A stretch of 9,519 bases of DNA from Cyanobium sp. M55B138 (GTDB lineage: Bacteria; Cyanobacteriota; Cyanobacteriia; PCC-6307; Cyanobiaceae). The position numbers and the translations under genes were made by a program. The notes beneath the pieces are model-generated. The model did no database searches, was not told the DNA's origin, and worked only from the letters and a program-made list of their open reading frames with translations. Within the stretch, counting starts at the first letter, position 1, and each line of letters opens with the position of its first letter. This document shows positions 1 through 5,345 of the stretch, one piece after another. The stretch spans positions 1-9,519 of the forward strand of contig JAGYNF010000049.1 of assembly GCA_018400215.1 (NCBI GenBank). The letters run 5' to 3'.

Positions 1-257
1 GCGTCGTAGTCCTCCTGGTGCATGAAGCCGCGCAGGGGCGAGAAGCCGCCCACCACCAGCAGCTCCACATCGCAGGCGTTGCGGTCGCTGCACTCCAGCC
101 GCCGCGTCGCCCGGGCCTTCACCGCCTCCCGGTCCGCCGCCGGCACCATCAGGTCCACCAAGGTGCCGCCATGGGGGGCGATCAGGCCGGGGTGGGCACT
201 CTCGTGGCTGGCACTCTCGTGGCTGGCGGTTTCGAGGCTGGTGTCAATGGCGGCCAT
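1..257 (-). CDS. sat: Sulfate adenylyltransferase (ATP sulfurylase), N-terminal part, truncated by the window edge
   Basis: ATP sulfurylase makes adenosine 5'-phosphosulfate from ATP and sulfate, the first step of assimilatory sulfate reduction in the cytoplasm. I translated the minus strand from ATG 257-255 and read 85 residues before the edge. After a variable Ser/His/Glu-rich leader (about residues 7-21) comes LIAPHGGTLVDLMVP (25-39) and then LLVVGGFSPLRGFMHQEDY (67-84). These match the conserved N-terminal PUA-like domain of the Sat family, especially the APHGG and SPLxGFM segments. The catalytic HxxH and later motifs lie outside the window. An in-frame GTG at 263-261 is an alternative start. 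The gene follows psbO on the same strand, but a strong terminator lies between them, so it probably has its own promoter. The leader contains a 15-bp in-frame duplication (196-225). Confidence 0.87.
   Translation of the reverse strand, partial: MAAIDTSLETASHESASHESAHPGLIAPHGGTLVDLMVPAADREAVKARATRRLECSDRNACDVELLVVGGFSPLRGFMHQEDYD
196..240 (-). repeat. 15-bp in-frame tandem repeat in the sat leader (two perfect copies plus one degenerate)
   Basis: Plus-strand GCACTCTCGTGGCTG occurs at 196-210 and again immediately at 211-225. A third unit, 226-240, matches at 11 of 15 positions. In sat the repeat encodes repeated SHESA pentapeptides between the start codon and the conserved APHGG segment, so it is length-neutral for the reading frame. 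Confidence 0.9.
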
Positions 258-321
258 CGGCACGGCGAACAAACGTGGGCTGAATTCTCCCAGACCAGCT
301 GAAGACTCCTCCGATCGCCAT

Positions 322-345
322 AAAAAAGGGGGCCCGCAGGCCCCC
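322..345 (-). terminator. Intrinsic terminator downstream of psbO
   Basis: Read on the minus strand, a perfect 7-bp GGGGGCC/GGCCCCC stem (339-345 with 328-334) closes a 4-nt loop and is followed by six T (327-322). It starts 30 bp after the psbO stop codon and 65 bp before the sat start. This is the classic rho-independent form and should separate psbO from sat transcription. Confidence 0.9.
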
Positions 346-374
346 TGGCACCAGCCCCGCCGGGGCAGGCCTGA

Positions 375-1196
375 TCACACCTCTTCGAGCCGGCCGTAGA
401 GCTGGCCCGTGATCTTCACGTCGACGGGATCCTTGGAGCCCATGTCGGTGTCGGAGGGCTGGATCGCGGTGAAGACACCGGCAAACTCGCCGCTGCTGGC
501 ATCCACCTTGGTAATCGAGAGCTCCATGGTGCCGACGCCATCGACGTAGCGCTTGATGTTTTCGCGATCCAGGCCATCGCTGTCAGCCCCGAGACCCACC
601 AGGCCCTGGGTGTACTCCACCCCGGTGGTGAGGCCACGGCCCTTGGGGTCGAGGAAGTTGGAGGTGCGGTAGCTGGGCACCCGGTAGCTGCCGTTGAAAT
701 CGGTGCTGGTGCCAATGACGGCACCCTCGGCCCTGGCATCCAGCTTCTTGCTGGAGAAGGTGAAGGGCACTTCCTCGCCACCGGGCAGCAACACCGTGAT
801 GATCTGGAAGTCGATCCCCCCTTCTTCCTTGAAGTTGAGGCCGTCATCGCCCACCACCAGGTCGCCATAGACCTGGTCGAGGCTGGTGGTGAAGCGGGTG
901 AGGATCTTGCCGGCCACAAACTGGGCCTCCTGGCGCTTGTTGGCGGGCTCACCCTTCACGAACACCTCCGCCGGGTGCATGCAGATCTCGCGCAGCTGGT
1001 AGCTCCCGCCGGGCGTGAGGGCGATGGAGCCGCGGGCTGAGTCGGGCAGGCTCGGGCAATCGTTGGCCAGGCCGGTGTTGTGGATGTCTTCGTAGGTGAG
1101 CTGGGAGCGATCGACAGCCTTGGCGCCACCGCTACAGGCGGTGACCAGGGTCAGACACAGCGCCAGCACAAGAGCCAGCAGGGGACGAAAACGCAT
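375..1196 (-). CDS. psbO: Photosystem II manganese-stabilising protein PsbO
   Basis: PsbO is the extrinsic 33-kDa protein on the lumenal face of photosystem II that stabilises the Mn4CaO5 oxygen-evolving cluster. The 273-residue product has the usual cyanobacterial length. After a signal peptide (about 1-27) come the family landmarks LTYEDIHNTGLANDCP (33-48), FVKGEPANKRQEAQFVAGK, ITVLLPGGEEVPF, VPSYR…FLDPKGRGL and QPSDTDMGSKDPVDVKITGQLYGR at the end. C47 and C72 are the expected disulfide pair. The ATG start gives a basic n-region (MRFR) and a hydrophobic core. The signal peptide holds a lipobox-like LVTAC at 17-21 as well as a type-I-like AKA/VDRSQLTY site near 25-27. No Shine-Dalgarno is visible. 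Its own terminator follows. The promoter should lie in 1197-1336, but I could not fix it. Confidence 0.97.
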   Translation of the reverse strand: MRFRPLLALVLALCLTLVTACSGGAKAVDRSQLTYEDIHNTGLANDCPSLPDSARGSIALTPGGSYQLREICMHPAEVFVKGEPANKRQEAQFVAGKILTRFTTSLDQVYGDLVVGDDGLNFKEEGGIDFQIITVLLPGGEEVPFTFSSKKLDARAEGAVIGTSTDFNGSYRVPSYRTSNFLDPKGRGLTTGVEYTQGLVGLGADSDGLDRENIKRYVDGVGTMELSITKVDASSGEFAGVFTAIQPSDTDMGSKDPVDVKITGQLYGRLEEV

Positions 1197-1336
1197 GGGA
1201 GAACGCCGCAGACGGGGGCGCGAATACTGGTCTGGGGCGGATCCTACCGGTGCAAAACCCCGATTCCCCGTACCATGACAGCGCTCTCAACAACCTGTAT
1301 GCGAGCGCGATCCCCCCAGCCAGAGAACGCCCCCCG

Positions 1337-1648
1337 ATGGGTCTAAACCAGGGCCAGCAGCACCAACTCACTGACCTGCTGGGCCAGTTCGATGCCCTGG
1401 CCAGCGCCGTGGCCAGCGACCCGGACGCCCTGCTCGAGTTGCTGCGCCAGCTGGAACACCTGCACCGGTGCATCCAGGACGGGCCCTTCCGCAACAGTTT
1501 GCCGGCGGACCGCAGCCAGCTGTTCAGCCTGCTGCAGAGCATGGAAACAAGCGGTGGTTGGCCCTACATCCCCCGCCTGCAACTGCGCACCTTTATCGAT
1601 CTGCTGCAGGCGGAGCCCCCGCAGGAGGATCAGGAGCTGGCGGCCTGA
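1337..1648 (+). CDS. Conserved-looking hypothetical protein between psbO and coaBC, 103 aa
   Basis: I do not recognise a named family. From ATG 1337 the product is soluble and mostly predicted helical: MGLNQGQQHQLTDLLGQFDALASAV, then a Leu-rich amphipathic stretch (LLELLRQLEHLHRCIQ), and a region with GGWPYIPRLQLRTFIDLLQ before an acidic tail (EPPQEDQELAA). The frame stays open upstream to a GTG at 1250, but the extra 29 residues look like untranslated leader (Pro/Ser/Arg-rich, no helix pattern), so the ATG is preferred. It is divergent from psbO. Its last 56 bp overlap the end of coaBC on the other strand. No membrane span or signal peptide is seen. Confidence 0.72.
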   Translation: MGLNQGQQHQLTDLLGQFDALASAVASDPDALLELLRQLEHLHRCIQDGPFRNSLPADRSQLFSLLQSMETSGGWPYIPRLQLRTFIDLLQAEPPQEDQELAA

Positions 1649-2888
1649 GCAGCGCCCCCAGCGCCGTGAGCAGCTGGTGGGCCACGGCCAACTTGCCAGC
1701 CGGGCCCAGGGGGCGCTCCTGGGCACCAGGGCCCAACAGCCAGCCCCGGTTGCTGCCGGCGCCAAAGCCCGCCTCAGGCTGGTCGATCGGATTGGCGAAC
1801 AGCAGGTCGCATCCCTTCCGCCTCCACTTGTCGCGGGCCTGGCCGAGCACATCGCCCGACTGGGCCGCAAAACCCAAAATCACCTGGCCCTGGGGGCGGG
1901 TCTGCACCAGGCCGGCCAAGAGATCCGGCACCGCCTCCCAGCCCGCGCTGAGGGTGGGGCCCAGGGCCGCCTTGCTGAGCTTGTGGCTGGGGGGAGAGCT
2001 GCGGCGATGGTCCGCCACCGCCGCCGCCATCGCCACGGCATCGGCCCGGGGCTGGGCCGCTGCCAGGGCCTGCTCCATGGCAGCGGCCGTGGACACCGGC
2101 CGACAGCTGAGCCCCTCCAGCCAACTGGCGGGCAGGCTGAGGGGTCCGTGCACCAACTCCACCGTGGCCCCCCGCAGGCGCGCAGCCTGGGCCAGCAACA
2201 CCCCCATCCGGCCGGTGCTGGGGTTGGTGAGACAGCGCGCCCCATCAAGGGGCTCCACGGTCGGCCCGGCACTCACCAGCAGGCGCCGGCCCTGCCAGTC
2301 GCGCCCGCAGCCCCACAGGGCCAGGCTCTCCAGGGCCAGCAGCAGCAGCTCCGGTTCAGCCATGCGGCCGTCCCCCTGGCGGTCACAGGCCAGCAGGCCG
2401 GCGGCGGGCCCCAGCGGCAACACCTCCGGCCAGCCGCAGAGGGTCTGCCAATTGGCCCGCACCGCCGGCGCGGACCACATCGCCGTGTTCATCGCAGCGG
2501 CGGCCAGCACCGGGGCCTCACAGGCCAGCAGGGTGCTGGCCAGCAGGCTGTCGCCCAGGCCGTGCACCCAGCGGCCCAGGCTGGTGGCGCTGAGGGGAGC
2601 CACCAGCACCAGCTCCGCCCACTCGGCCAGCTCCACATGCAGGGGCCGGGCCGCCTGGTGGCTCCACTGGTCGGCGTCGAGATGGCAGGGGTGGCGGCTG
2701 AGGCAGGCCAGGGCTTCGGCACTCACCAGCCGGGCCGCACTGGGGGTGAGCAGGCAGCGCACCTGGGCCCCGCGCTGCACCAGGGCACTCACCAGCAGCG
2801 GCAACTTCACCGCGGCAATGCTGCCGCTGATGCCCACCAGAACGCGGCGTCCGCTGAGGGGATCGACAACCTGCCGATCACTCCTCAT
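1593..2888 (-). CDS. coaBC: Bifunctional phosphopantothenoylcysteine decarboxylase / phosphopantothenate–cysteine ligase
   Basis: This enzyme joins cysteine to 4'-phosphopantothenate (CoaB) and decarboxylates the product with FMN (CoaC) to 4'-phosphopantetheine, for coenzyme A synthesis in the cytoplasm. The N-terminal CoaC half shows the flavoprotein start VLVGISGSIAAVK (16-28), the catalytic-histidine region LHVELAEWAELVLVAP (H84), AAMNTAMW (131-138, the PxMNxxMW motif with Pro replaced by Ala) and the substrate-flap cysteine LLACDRQGDGRM (C168). The CoaB half begins near 200 with LLVSAGPTVEPLDGARCLTNPSTGRMG, then AAAVADHR, a KLSK-type motif and DKWRRKGCDLLFAN. At 431 residues it is slightly long for the family, owing to a Pro/Ala-rich tail that overlaps the convergent gene. 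The ATG start lies inside the end of the upstream gene (11-bp overlap), which suggests translational coupling. Confidence 0.96.
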   Translation of the reverse strand: MRSDRQVVDPLSGRRVLVGISGSIAAVKLPLLVSALVQRGAQVRCLLTPSAARLVSAEALACLSRHPCHLDADQWSHQAARPLHVELAEWAELVLVAPLSATSLGRWVHGLGDSLLASTLLACEAPVLAAAAMNTAMWSAPAVRANWQTLCGWPEVLPLGPAAGLLACDRQGDGRMAEPELLLLALESLALWGCGRDWQGRRLLVSAGPTVEPLDGARCLTNPSTGRMGVLLAQAARLRGATVELVHGPLSLPASWLEGLSCRPVSTAAAMEQALAAAQPRADAVAMAAAVADHRRSSPPSHKLSKAALGPTLSAGWEAVPDLLAGLVQTRPQGQVILGFAAQSGDVLGQARDKWRRKGCDLLFANPIDQPEAGFGAGSNRGWLLGPGAQERPLGPAGKLAVAHQLLTALGALLRPPAPDPPAGAPPAADR

Positions 2889-3087
2889 CGAAGGGCTCCT
2901 GATCGACCAGATGCAGATAGGGGCGGGCCAGCTCGGGACGGTGGATCGCCAGGGCCCGCATCAGGTGCCAATCGGCCAGGCCATCAAAGGGGCTGGGGTA
3001 GTCGTCCTCGTCGAGGCGGCGGGCCAGCACAGCGGTGCTGGCCTCGGTGAAGGCGGCAAGCTGCTCAGGGGTGATGGGGGCGGTCAT
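2878..3087 (-). CDS. DUF2555-like small cyanobacterial protein, 69 aa
   Basis: A 69-residue soluble, acidic protein: MTAPITPEQLAAFTEASTAVLARRLDEDDY, then PSPFDGLADWHLMRALAIHRPELARPYLHLVDQEPFDEE. The pattern ARRLEEDDY.xPFxGLxDWHLLRAxAxxRPELxxPYxHLLDxEPxDE is what I recall for DUF2555, a cyanobacterial family of about 70 residues with no role that I know of; the assignment is from memory, not a search. The stop overlaps the coaBC start by 11 bp on the same strand, so the two are probably one transcription unit with coupled translation. Confidence 0.85.
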   Translation of the reverse strand: MTAPITPEQLAAFTEASTAVLARRLDEDDYPSPFDGLADWHLMRALAIHRPELARPYLHLVDQEPFDEE

Positions 3088-3111
3088 GGCCAGAACAACA
3101 GGGGGGGAAAG

Positions 3112-3140
3112 GCGACAGGAGGCGCGACAACAGCGATAAT
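3112..3140 (+). promoter_or_regulatory. Candidate sigma-70-type promoter for tRNA-Ala
   Basis: GCGACA (3112-3117) resembles the -35 box at four of six positions. It lies 17 bp before GATAAT (3135-3140), which matches the -10 consensus at five of six. Transcription would begin near 3147, about 50 nt before the mature tRNA 5' end, so the 18-bp tandem repeat would lie in the tRNA leader. This is pattern matching only; a promoter nearer to the tRNA is possible. Confidence 0.35.
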
Positions 3141-3161
3141 GGATCTGGCTTTCGCTCAGCC

Positions 3162-3197
3162 CACGGTTTTCACCCCAAGCACGGTTTTCACCCCAAG
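3162..3197 (+). repeat. Perfect 18-bp tandem duplication abutting the tRNA-Ala 5' end
   Basis: CACGGTTTTCACCCCAAG occurs at 3162-3179 and again, without mismatch, at 3180-3197. The last G of the second copy is the first nucleotide of tRNA-Ala. The unit also contains CCCC, which could pair with the GGGG opening the tRNA acceptor stem (3197-3200). Confidence 0.92.
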
Positions 3198-3269
3198 GGG
3201 AATTAGCTCAGCTGGTAGAGCGCTGCGATCGCACCGCAGAGGTCAGGGGTTCGAGTCCCCTATTCTCCA
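3197..3269 (+). tRNA. tRNA-Ala, anticodon CGC
   Basis: This is a 73-nt cloverleaf. The acceptor stem is GGGGAAT with ATTCTCC (one G·T pair), the D arm GCTCAGCTGGTAGAGC, and the anticodon stem CTGCG/CGCAG encloses the loop ATCGCAC, giving anticodon CGC at 3230-3232 (Ala, codon GCG). The T arm is AGGGG-TTCGAGT-CCCCT and the discriminator is A at 3269. The CCA end is not encoded. G3-T70 in the acceptor stem is the G3:U70 identity pair recognised by alanyl-tRNA synthetase, which confirms the assignment. A GCGATCGC octamer (3225-3232) spans the anticodon stem and loop. Confidence 0.96.
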
Positions 3270-3306
3270 CTTCCATCCCAGGCGCCCAGGCGCATACCGG
3301 CAGGCA

Positions 3307-3468
3307 ATGAACTGGACAGCCAGTGCCCAGGCCAAGCTCAAGGAGATTCCCTTCTTCGTGCGCCCAGCCGTGCGTAAGCGGATCGAGAGCCTTGCCGATG
3401 CCGCCAATCGCCAGGAGATCGATGAGGCGTTCTACGAGCAGGCCAAAGCCCAGTTCGGCCAGAAGTAA
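3307..3468 (+). CDS. Stand-alone PCP_red-domain protein, 53 aa
   Basis: The 53-residue product is MNWTASAQAKLKEIPFFVRP followed by AVRKRIESLADAANRQEIDEAFYEQAKAQFGQK. The order W..A…L..IPFFVR…R..IE..A…..I is that of the PCP_red domain (Pfam PF08369, recalled), found at the C-terminus of ChlB/BchB of light-independent protochlorophyllide reductase and also alone in small cyanobacterial proteins. The catalytic and Fe-S parts of ChlB are absent, so it is not a reductase by itself; its function is unknown to me. The ATG lies 37 bp after tRNA-Ala, so the two may be co-transcribed. A weak purine-rich GGCAGG precedes the start. Confidence 0.82.
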   Translation: MNWTASAQAKLKEIPFFVRPAVRKRIESLADAANRQEIDEAFYEQAKAQFGQK

Positions 3469-3528
3469 CCCGGGGCAACCCAAACCGACGATGCGGTAAA
3501 AGAGAACCATTACTCTCGACCCCCCTCC

Positions 3529-3726
3529 ATGTCGCAGTCGAAGCGCGAACAGGTGGTCAGCCACCTTCGTTACATCCGCCAGGAGCTGCGGGAGATGCAC
3601 CAGGGCGTGATGGAGGACGGCCTGCTGCCCGAGGCCGGCGAGGTTCGCGGTGTGATGGCCCAGATGGAAGCGCTGCTGGAACTGCTGGAAGGCAAGGCCG
3701 GTCGCAAAAAAGAAAGCGACTCCTGA
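3529..3726 (+). CDS. Small hypothetical protein, 65 aa, helical/coiled-coil-like
   Basis: I do not recognise a named family. The product begins MSQSKREQVVSHLRYIRQELREMHQG, continues with VMEDGLLPEAGEVRGVMAQMEALLELLEG and ends in a charged tail (KAGRKKESDS). Two amphipathic helices with Leu/Ile/Met at heptad-like spacing (about 9-26 and 35-54) suggest a helical hairpin or small oligomer. There is no signal peptide or membrane span. The ATG lies 60 bp after the PCP_red gene stop, and the strong terminator at 3837-3863 probably ends this transcript. The intact frame, the strong start context and consistent codon use support a real gene. Confidence 0.72.
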   Translation: MSQSKREQVVSHLRYIRQELREMHQGVMEDGLLPEAGEVRGVMAQMEALLELLEGKAGRKKESDS

Positions 3727-3802
3727 GACCCAACAGCTTCGGCGTCAAGGGGTGGACAGGACGCTCCCGCAAACGGCCAAGCCCCTCTTGCCCCTGGGCC
3801 TG

Positions 3803-3828
3803 GGGGACGCTTTGCTGACCAGGTCCCC
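3803..3828 (+). other. Hairpin in the 3' untranslated region of the 65-aa gene
   Basis: GGGGAC (3803-3808) and GTCCCC (3823-3828) form a 6-bp stem with a 14-nt loop. The 3' arm overlaps the left arm of the long inverted repeat (3824-3842), so the two pairings cannot coexist. Together with the adjoining terminator this makes 3728-3863 a plausible stable 3' UTR or a source of a small RNA. I do not match it to 6S RNA, tmRNA, SRP RNA or RNase P RNA. Confidence 0.45.
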
Positions 3829-3955
3829 ATCACCCGGCCCGGGCTTCAGCCACGGGCTTTTTTATTGGAATCCCCTATGGGTAGCGCTAAATCGCTGCCG
3901 AAACTCCAGAGATGGTGTAGACATTGTTTGGCAGGGCCGGGCCGGGTGATGGGGA
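3824..3955. repeat. Perfect 19-bp inverted repeat with a 94-bp spacer
   Basis: The left arm, 3824-3842, is exactly complementary to the right arm, 3937-3955. The arms run TCCCCATCACCCGGCCCGG and CCGGGCCGGGTGATGGGGA. The spacer contains an intrinsic terminator (partly built from the left arm) and a second hairpin CTGCC(G)AAAC…GTTTGGCAG (3895-3904 with 3926-3934). No open reading frame of note and no target-site duplication is visible around it. It lies between the 65-aa gene and ycf20. Confidence 0.88.
3837..3863 (+). terminator. Intrinsic terminator after the 65-aa gene
   Basis: GCCCG GGC (3837-3844) pairs with GCC A CGGGC (3849-3857), leaving a TTCA tetraloop and one bulged A (3852). Six T (3858-3863) follow directly, then ATT. 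The form is textbook. It ends plus-strand transcription 111 bp after the 65-aa gene and about 130 bp before ycf20. Confidence 0.88.
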
Positions 3956-3960
3956 TCACC
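3945..3960 (+). promoter_or_regulatory. Short perfect hairpin upstream of ycf20
   Basis: GGTGAT (3945-3950) and ATCACC (3955-3960) pair perfectly around a GGGG loop, 31 bp before the ycf20 ATG. The bases are shared with the right arm of the long inverted repeat, so the two foldings exclude each other. As double-stranded DNA it is also a candidate operator palindrome. No T-run follows, so it is not a terminator. Confidence 0.45.
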
Positions 3961-3991
3961 ATTTCCTGACCCTGCCACCTCTTCCCAGCCC

Positions 3992-4336
3992 ATGCCATCG
4001 GCCCGCCTCCAGCAGACCCGCTTCCAGCGCCGGTTGGTGAAGGCCGGTGAGCAGCTGGTGAGCTGGGCCGCCAATCCCTGGCGGCGCTGGTCGTTGCGCC
4101 TGATCACCCTGTTGGTGAGCTTCTCACTGGGGGGCGTGGTGGCCTCCATCGGCGGCCAGATTGGCCAGAGCGACCCGATCGGCGCCCTGCTCTGCGTGCT
4201 GAGCATGGAGTGGGCCGTGCGGGCCCGTGGCCCGTTGCGCCGGCGGAGCGGTGACCGACTGCCGCTACAACTGCTCGACATGGCCCGGATCGGCCTGCTC
4301 TATGGGCTGCTGCTCGATGGCTTCAAGCTGCTGTGA
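3992..4336 (+). CDS. ycf20: Ycf20-like protein (DUF565), membrane-associated
   Basis: The 114-residue product has the layout of the Ycf20/DUF565 family of cyanobacteria and plastids: a basic N-terminus ([18 protein letters not shown]), the conserved [47 protein letters not shown] (about 28-74) with one or two hydrophobic membrane segments, and the ending [20 protein letters not shown]. In plants and algae a Ycf20-like protein is linked to non-photochemical quenching; the cyanobacterial role is not settled as far as I know. The ATG at 3992 gives the normal length. The stop overlaps the end of pyrB on the opposite strand by 14 bp (4323-4336). The upstream leader carries the alternative hairpins described separately. 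Confidence 0.9.
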   Translation: MPSARLQQTRFQRRLVKAGEQLVSWAANPWRRWSLRLITLLVSFSLGGVVASIGGQIGQSDPIGALLCVLSMEWAVRARGPLRRRSGDRLPLQLLDMARIGLLYGLLLDGFKLL

Positions 4337-5345
4337 CGCCCCCGGCGAGCAGGTAGAGCAGGGCCATCCGCACGGGAATGCCATTGCGCACCTGCTCGTC
4401 CACCAGGCTGAGCTCGGGGGCGTCCAACAGCTCACCGGTCATCTCCACACCGCGGTTCACCGGACCGGGATGGAGCACCGGCACCGGCTGGCCGCAGAGG
4501 GCCAGGCGCTGGCGGCTCAGCCCGAACTGGGCGTGATAGCTCTCCAGGCCGGTGAGCAGATGCTCATGCATCCGTTCTTTCTGGAGGCGCAGGGTCATCA
4601 CCGCATCGGCACCGGGCAAGGCCGCCTCCAGGCTGCGCTCAATCCGCACTGCCCCCCGCACCGCCACCGGATCGGCCGCCTGGCCTGGAGGTGGGGCCGC
4701 CACAAAAGCGGCGAAGGCCTCGGGCAGCAGGGTGGGGGGACCGCACAACACCACCTCGGCCCCACAGGCGGTGAGGGCCCAGAGGTTGGAGCGGGCCACG
4801 CGGGAATGCAGCACGTCGCCCACGATCACCACCCGCTTGCCCCGCAGGGCGGCGGGGGTGGGCGCCTGGGGCGAGAAGTGGCGCGCCAGGGTGAACAGAT
4901 CCAGCAGCCCCTGGCTGGGATGGCTGTGCAGGCCATCGCCGGCATTGAGCACGGCCACCCGGGCACCGGCGCGATCCAGATCCTCCGCCAAGCCCTGGGG
5001 CACCCCGGCGCAGCGGTGACGCACCACTAGCAGGTCTGCCCCCATCGCCACATAGGTGCGGGCCGTATCGAGCAGGCTCTCCCCCTTGCTGAGGGAGCTG
5101 GAGGAGGGGGCGAAGCTCTGCACATCGGCCGAGAGGCGCTTCGCCGCCAGCTCAAAGCTGCTGCGGGTGCGGGTGCTGGGCTCGAAGAACAGGCTGGTCA
5201 TCAGCCGGCCCTGCAGGGCCGGCAACTTGCGGGCGCCGGCCACGGGCATCAACCGGAAGCGCTGGGCCAGCTCCAGCACGATGGCGAAATCCTCAAGCGA
5301 GAAGGCCGCCAGATCCAGCACATGGCGGTGGCTCCAGTTGCTCAA
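4323..5345 (-). CDS. pyrB: Aspartate carbamoyltransferase catalytic subunit
   Basis: PyrB condenses carbamoyl phosphate with aspartate to N-carbamoylaspartate, the committed step of de novo pyrimidine synthesis. The 340-residue product shows the transcarbamoylase carbamoyl-phosphate motif [12 protein letters not shown] (54-65), the SLSKGES loop (84-90), HPSQGLLDL (142-150), [12 protein letters not shown] (176-187) and HPGPVNRG (292-299). The start is TTG at 5345-5343; an in-frame stop lies a few codons upstream, and the N-terminus so obtained ([14 protein letters not shown]) agrees with cyanobacterial PyrB proteins as I recall them. The TTG shares the bases TTGA with the stop of the glycosylase gene upstream, so translation is probably coupled. 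No PyrI regulatory subunit gene is seen nearby. Confidence 0.96.
   Translation of the reverse strand: MSNWSHRHVLDLAAFSLEDFAIVLELAQRFRLMPVAGARKLPALQGRLMTSLFFEPSTRTRSSFELAAKRLSADVQSFAPSSSSLSKGESLLDTARTYVAMGADLLVVRHRCAGVPQGLAEDLDRAGARVAVLNAGDGLHSHPSQGLLDLFTLARHFSPQAPTPAALRGKRVVIVGDVLHSRVARSNLWALTACGAEVVLCGPPTLLPEAFAAFVAAPPPGQAADPVAVRGAVRIERSLEAALPGADAVMTLRLQKERMHEHLLTGLESYHAQFGLSRQRLALCGQPVPVLHPGPVNRGVEMTGELLDAPELSLVDEQVRNGIPVRMALLYLLAGGVTAA

Noticed and set aside
1250..1336. GTG-initiated extension of the 103-aa hypothetical gene
   Set aside because: The 29 extra residues lack the helical pattern of the rest and occupy the divergent promoter region with psbO; ATG 1337 is a better start.
1392..3468. 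Very long plus-strand open frames (552 and 666 codons) across the coaBC region
   Set aside because: They are antisense to coaBC and the DUF2555-like gene, translate to low-complexity Ala/Arg/Pro/Gln-rich sequence, and arise because high GC removes stop codons. Only the final 53 codons of one (3307-3468) are a real gene.
3824..3955. Inverted repeat as a miniature transposon (MITE)
   Set aside because: No flanking target-site duplication, no second copy in the window, and the arms are integrated with a working terminator, which fits RNA structure better.
3728..3960. 6S RNA, tmRNA, SRP RNA or RNase P RNA
   Set aside because: None of the conserved cores that I know for these RNAs can be read on either strand; a different structured RNA remains possible.
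3862..4281. 139-codon minus-strand frame over the inverted repeat and ycf20
   Set aside because: Antisense to ycf20 and runs through the structured intergenic region; Ser/Arg-rich and without any family signal.
4227..5030. 267-codon plus-strand frame opposite pyrB
   Set aside because: Starts inside ycf20 in another frame and runs antisense to pyrB; composition is His/Gln/Gly-rich with no domain.
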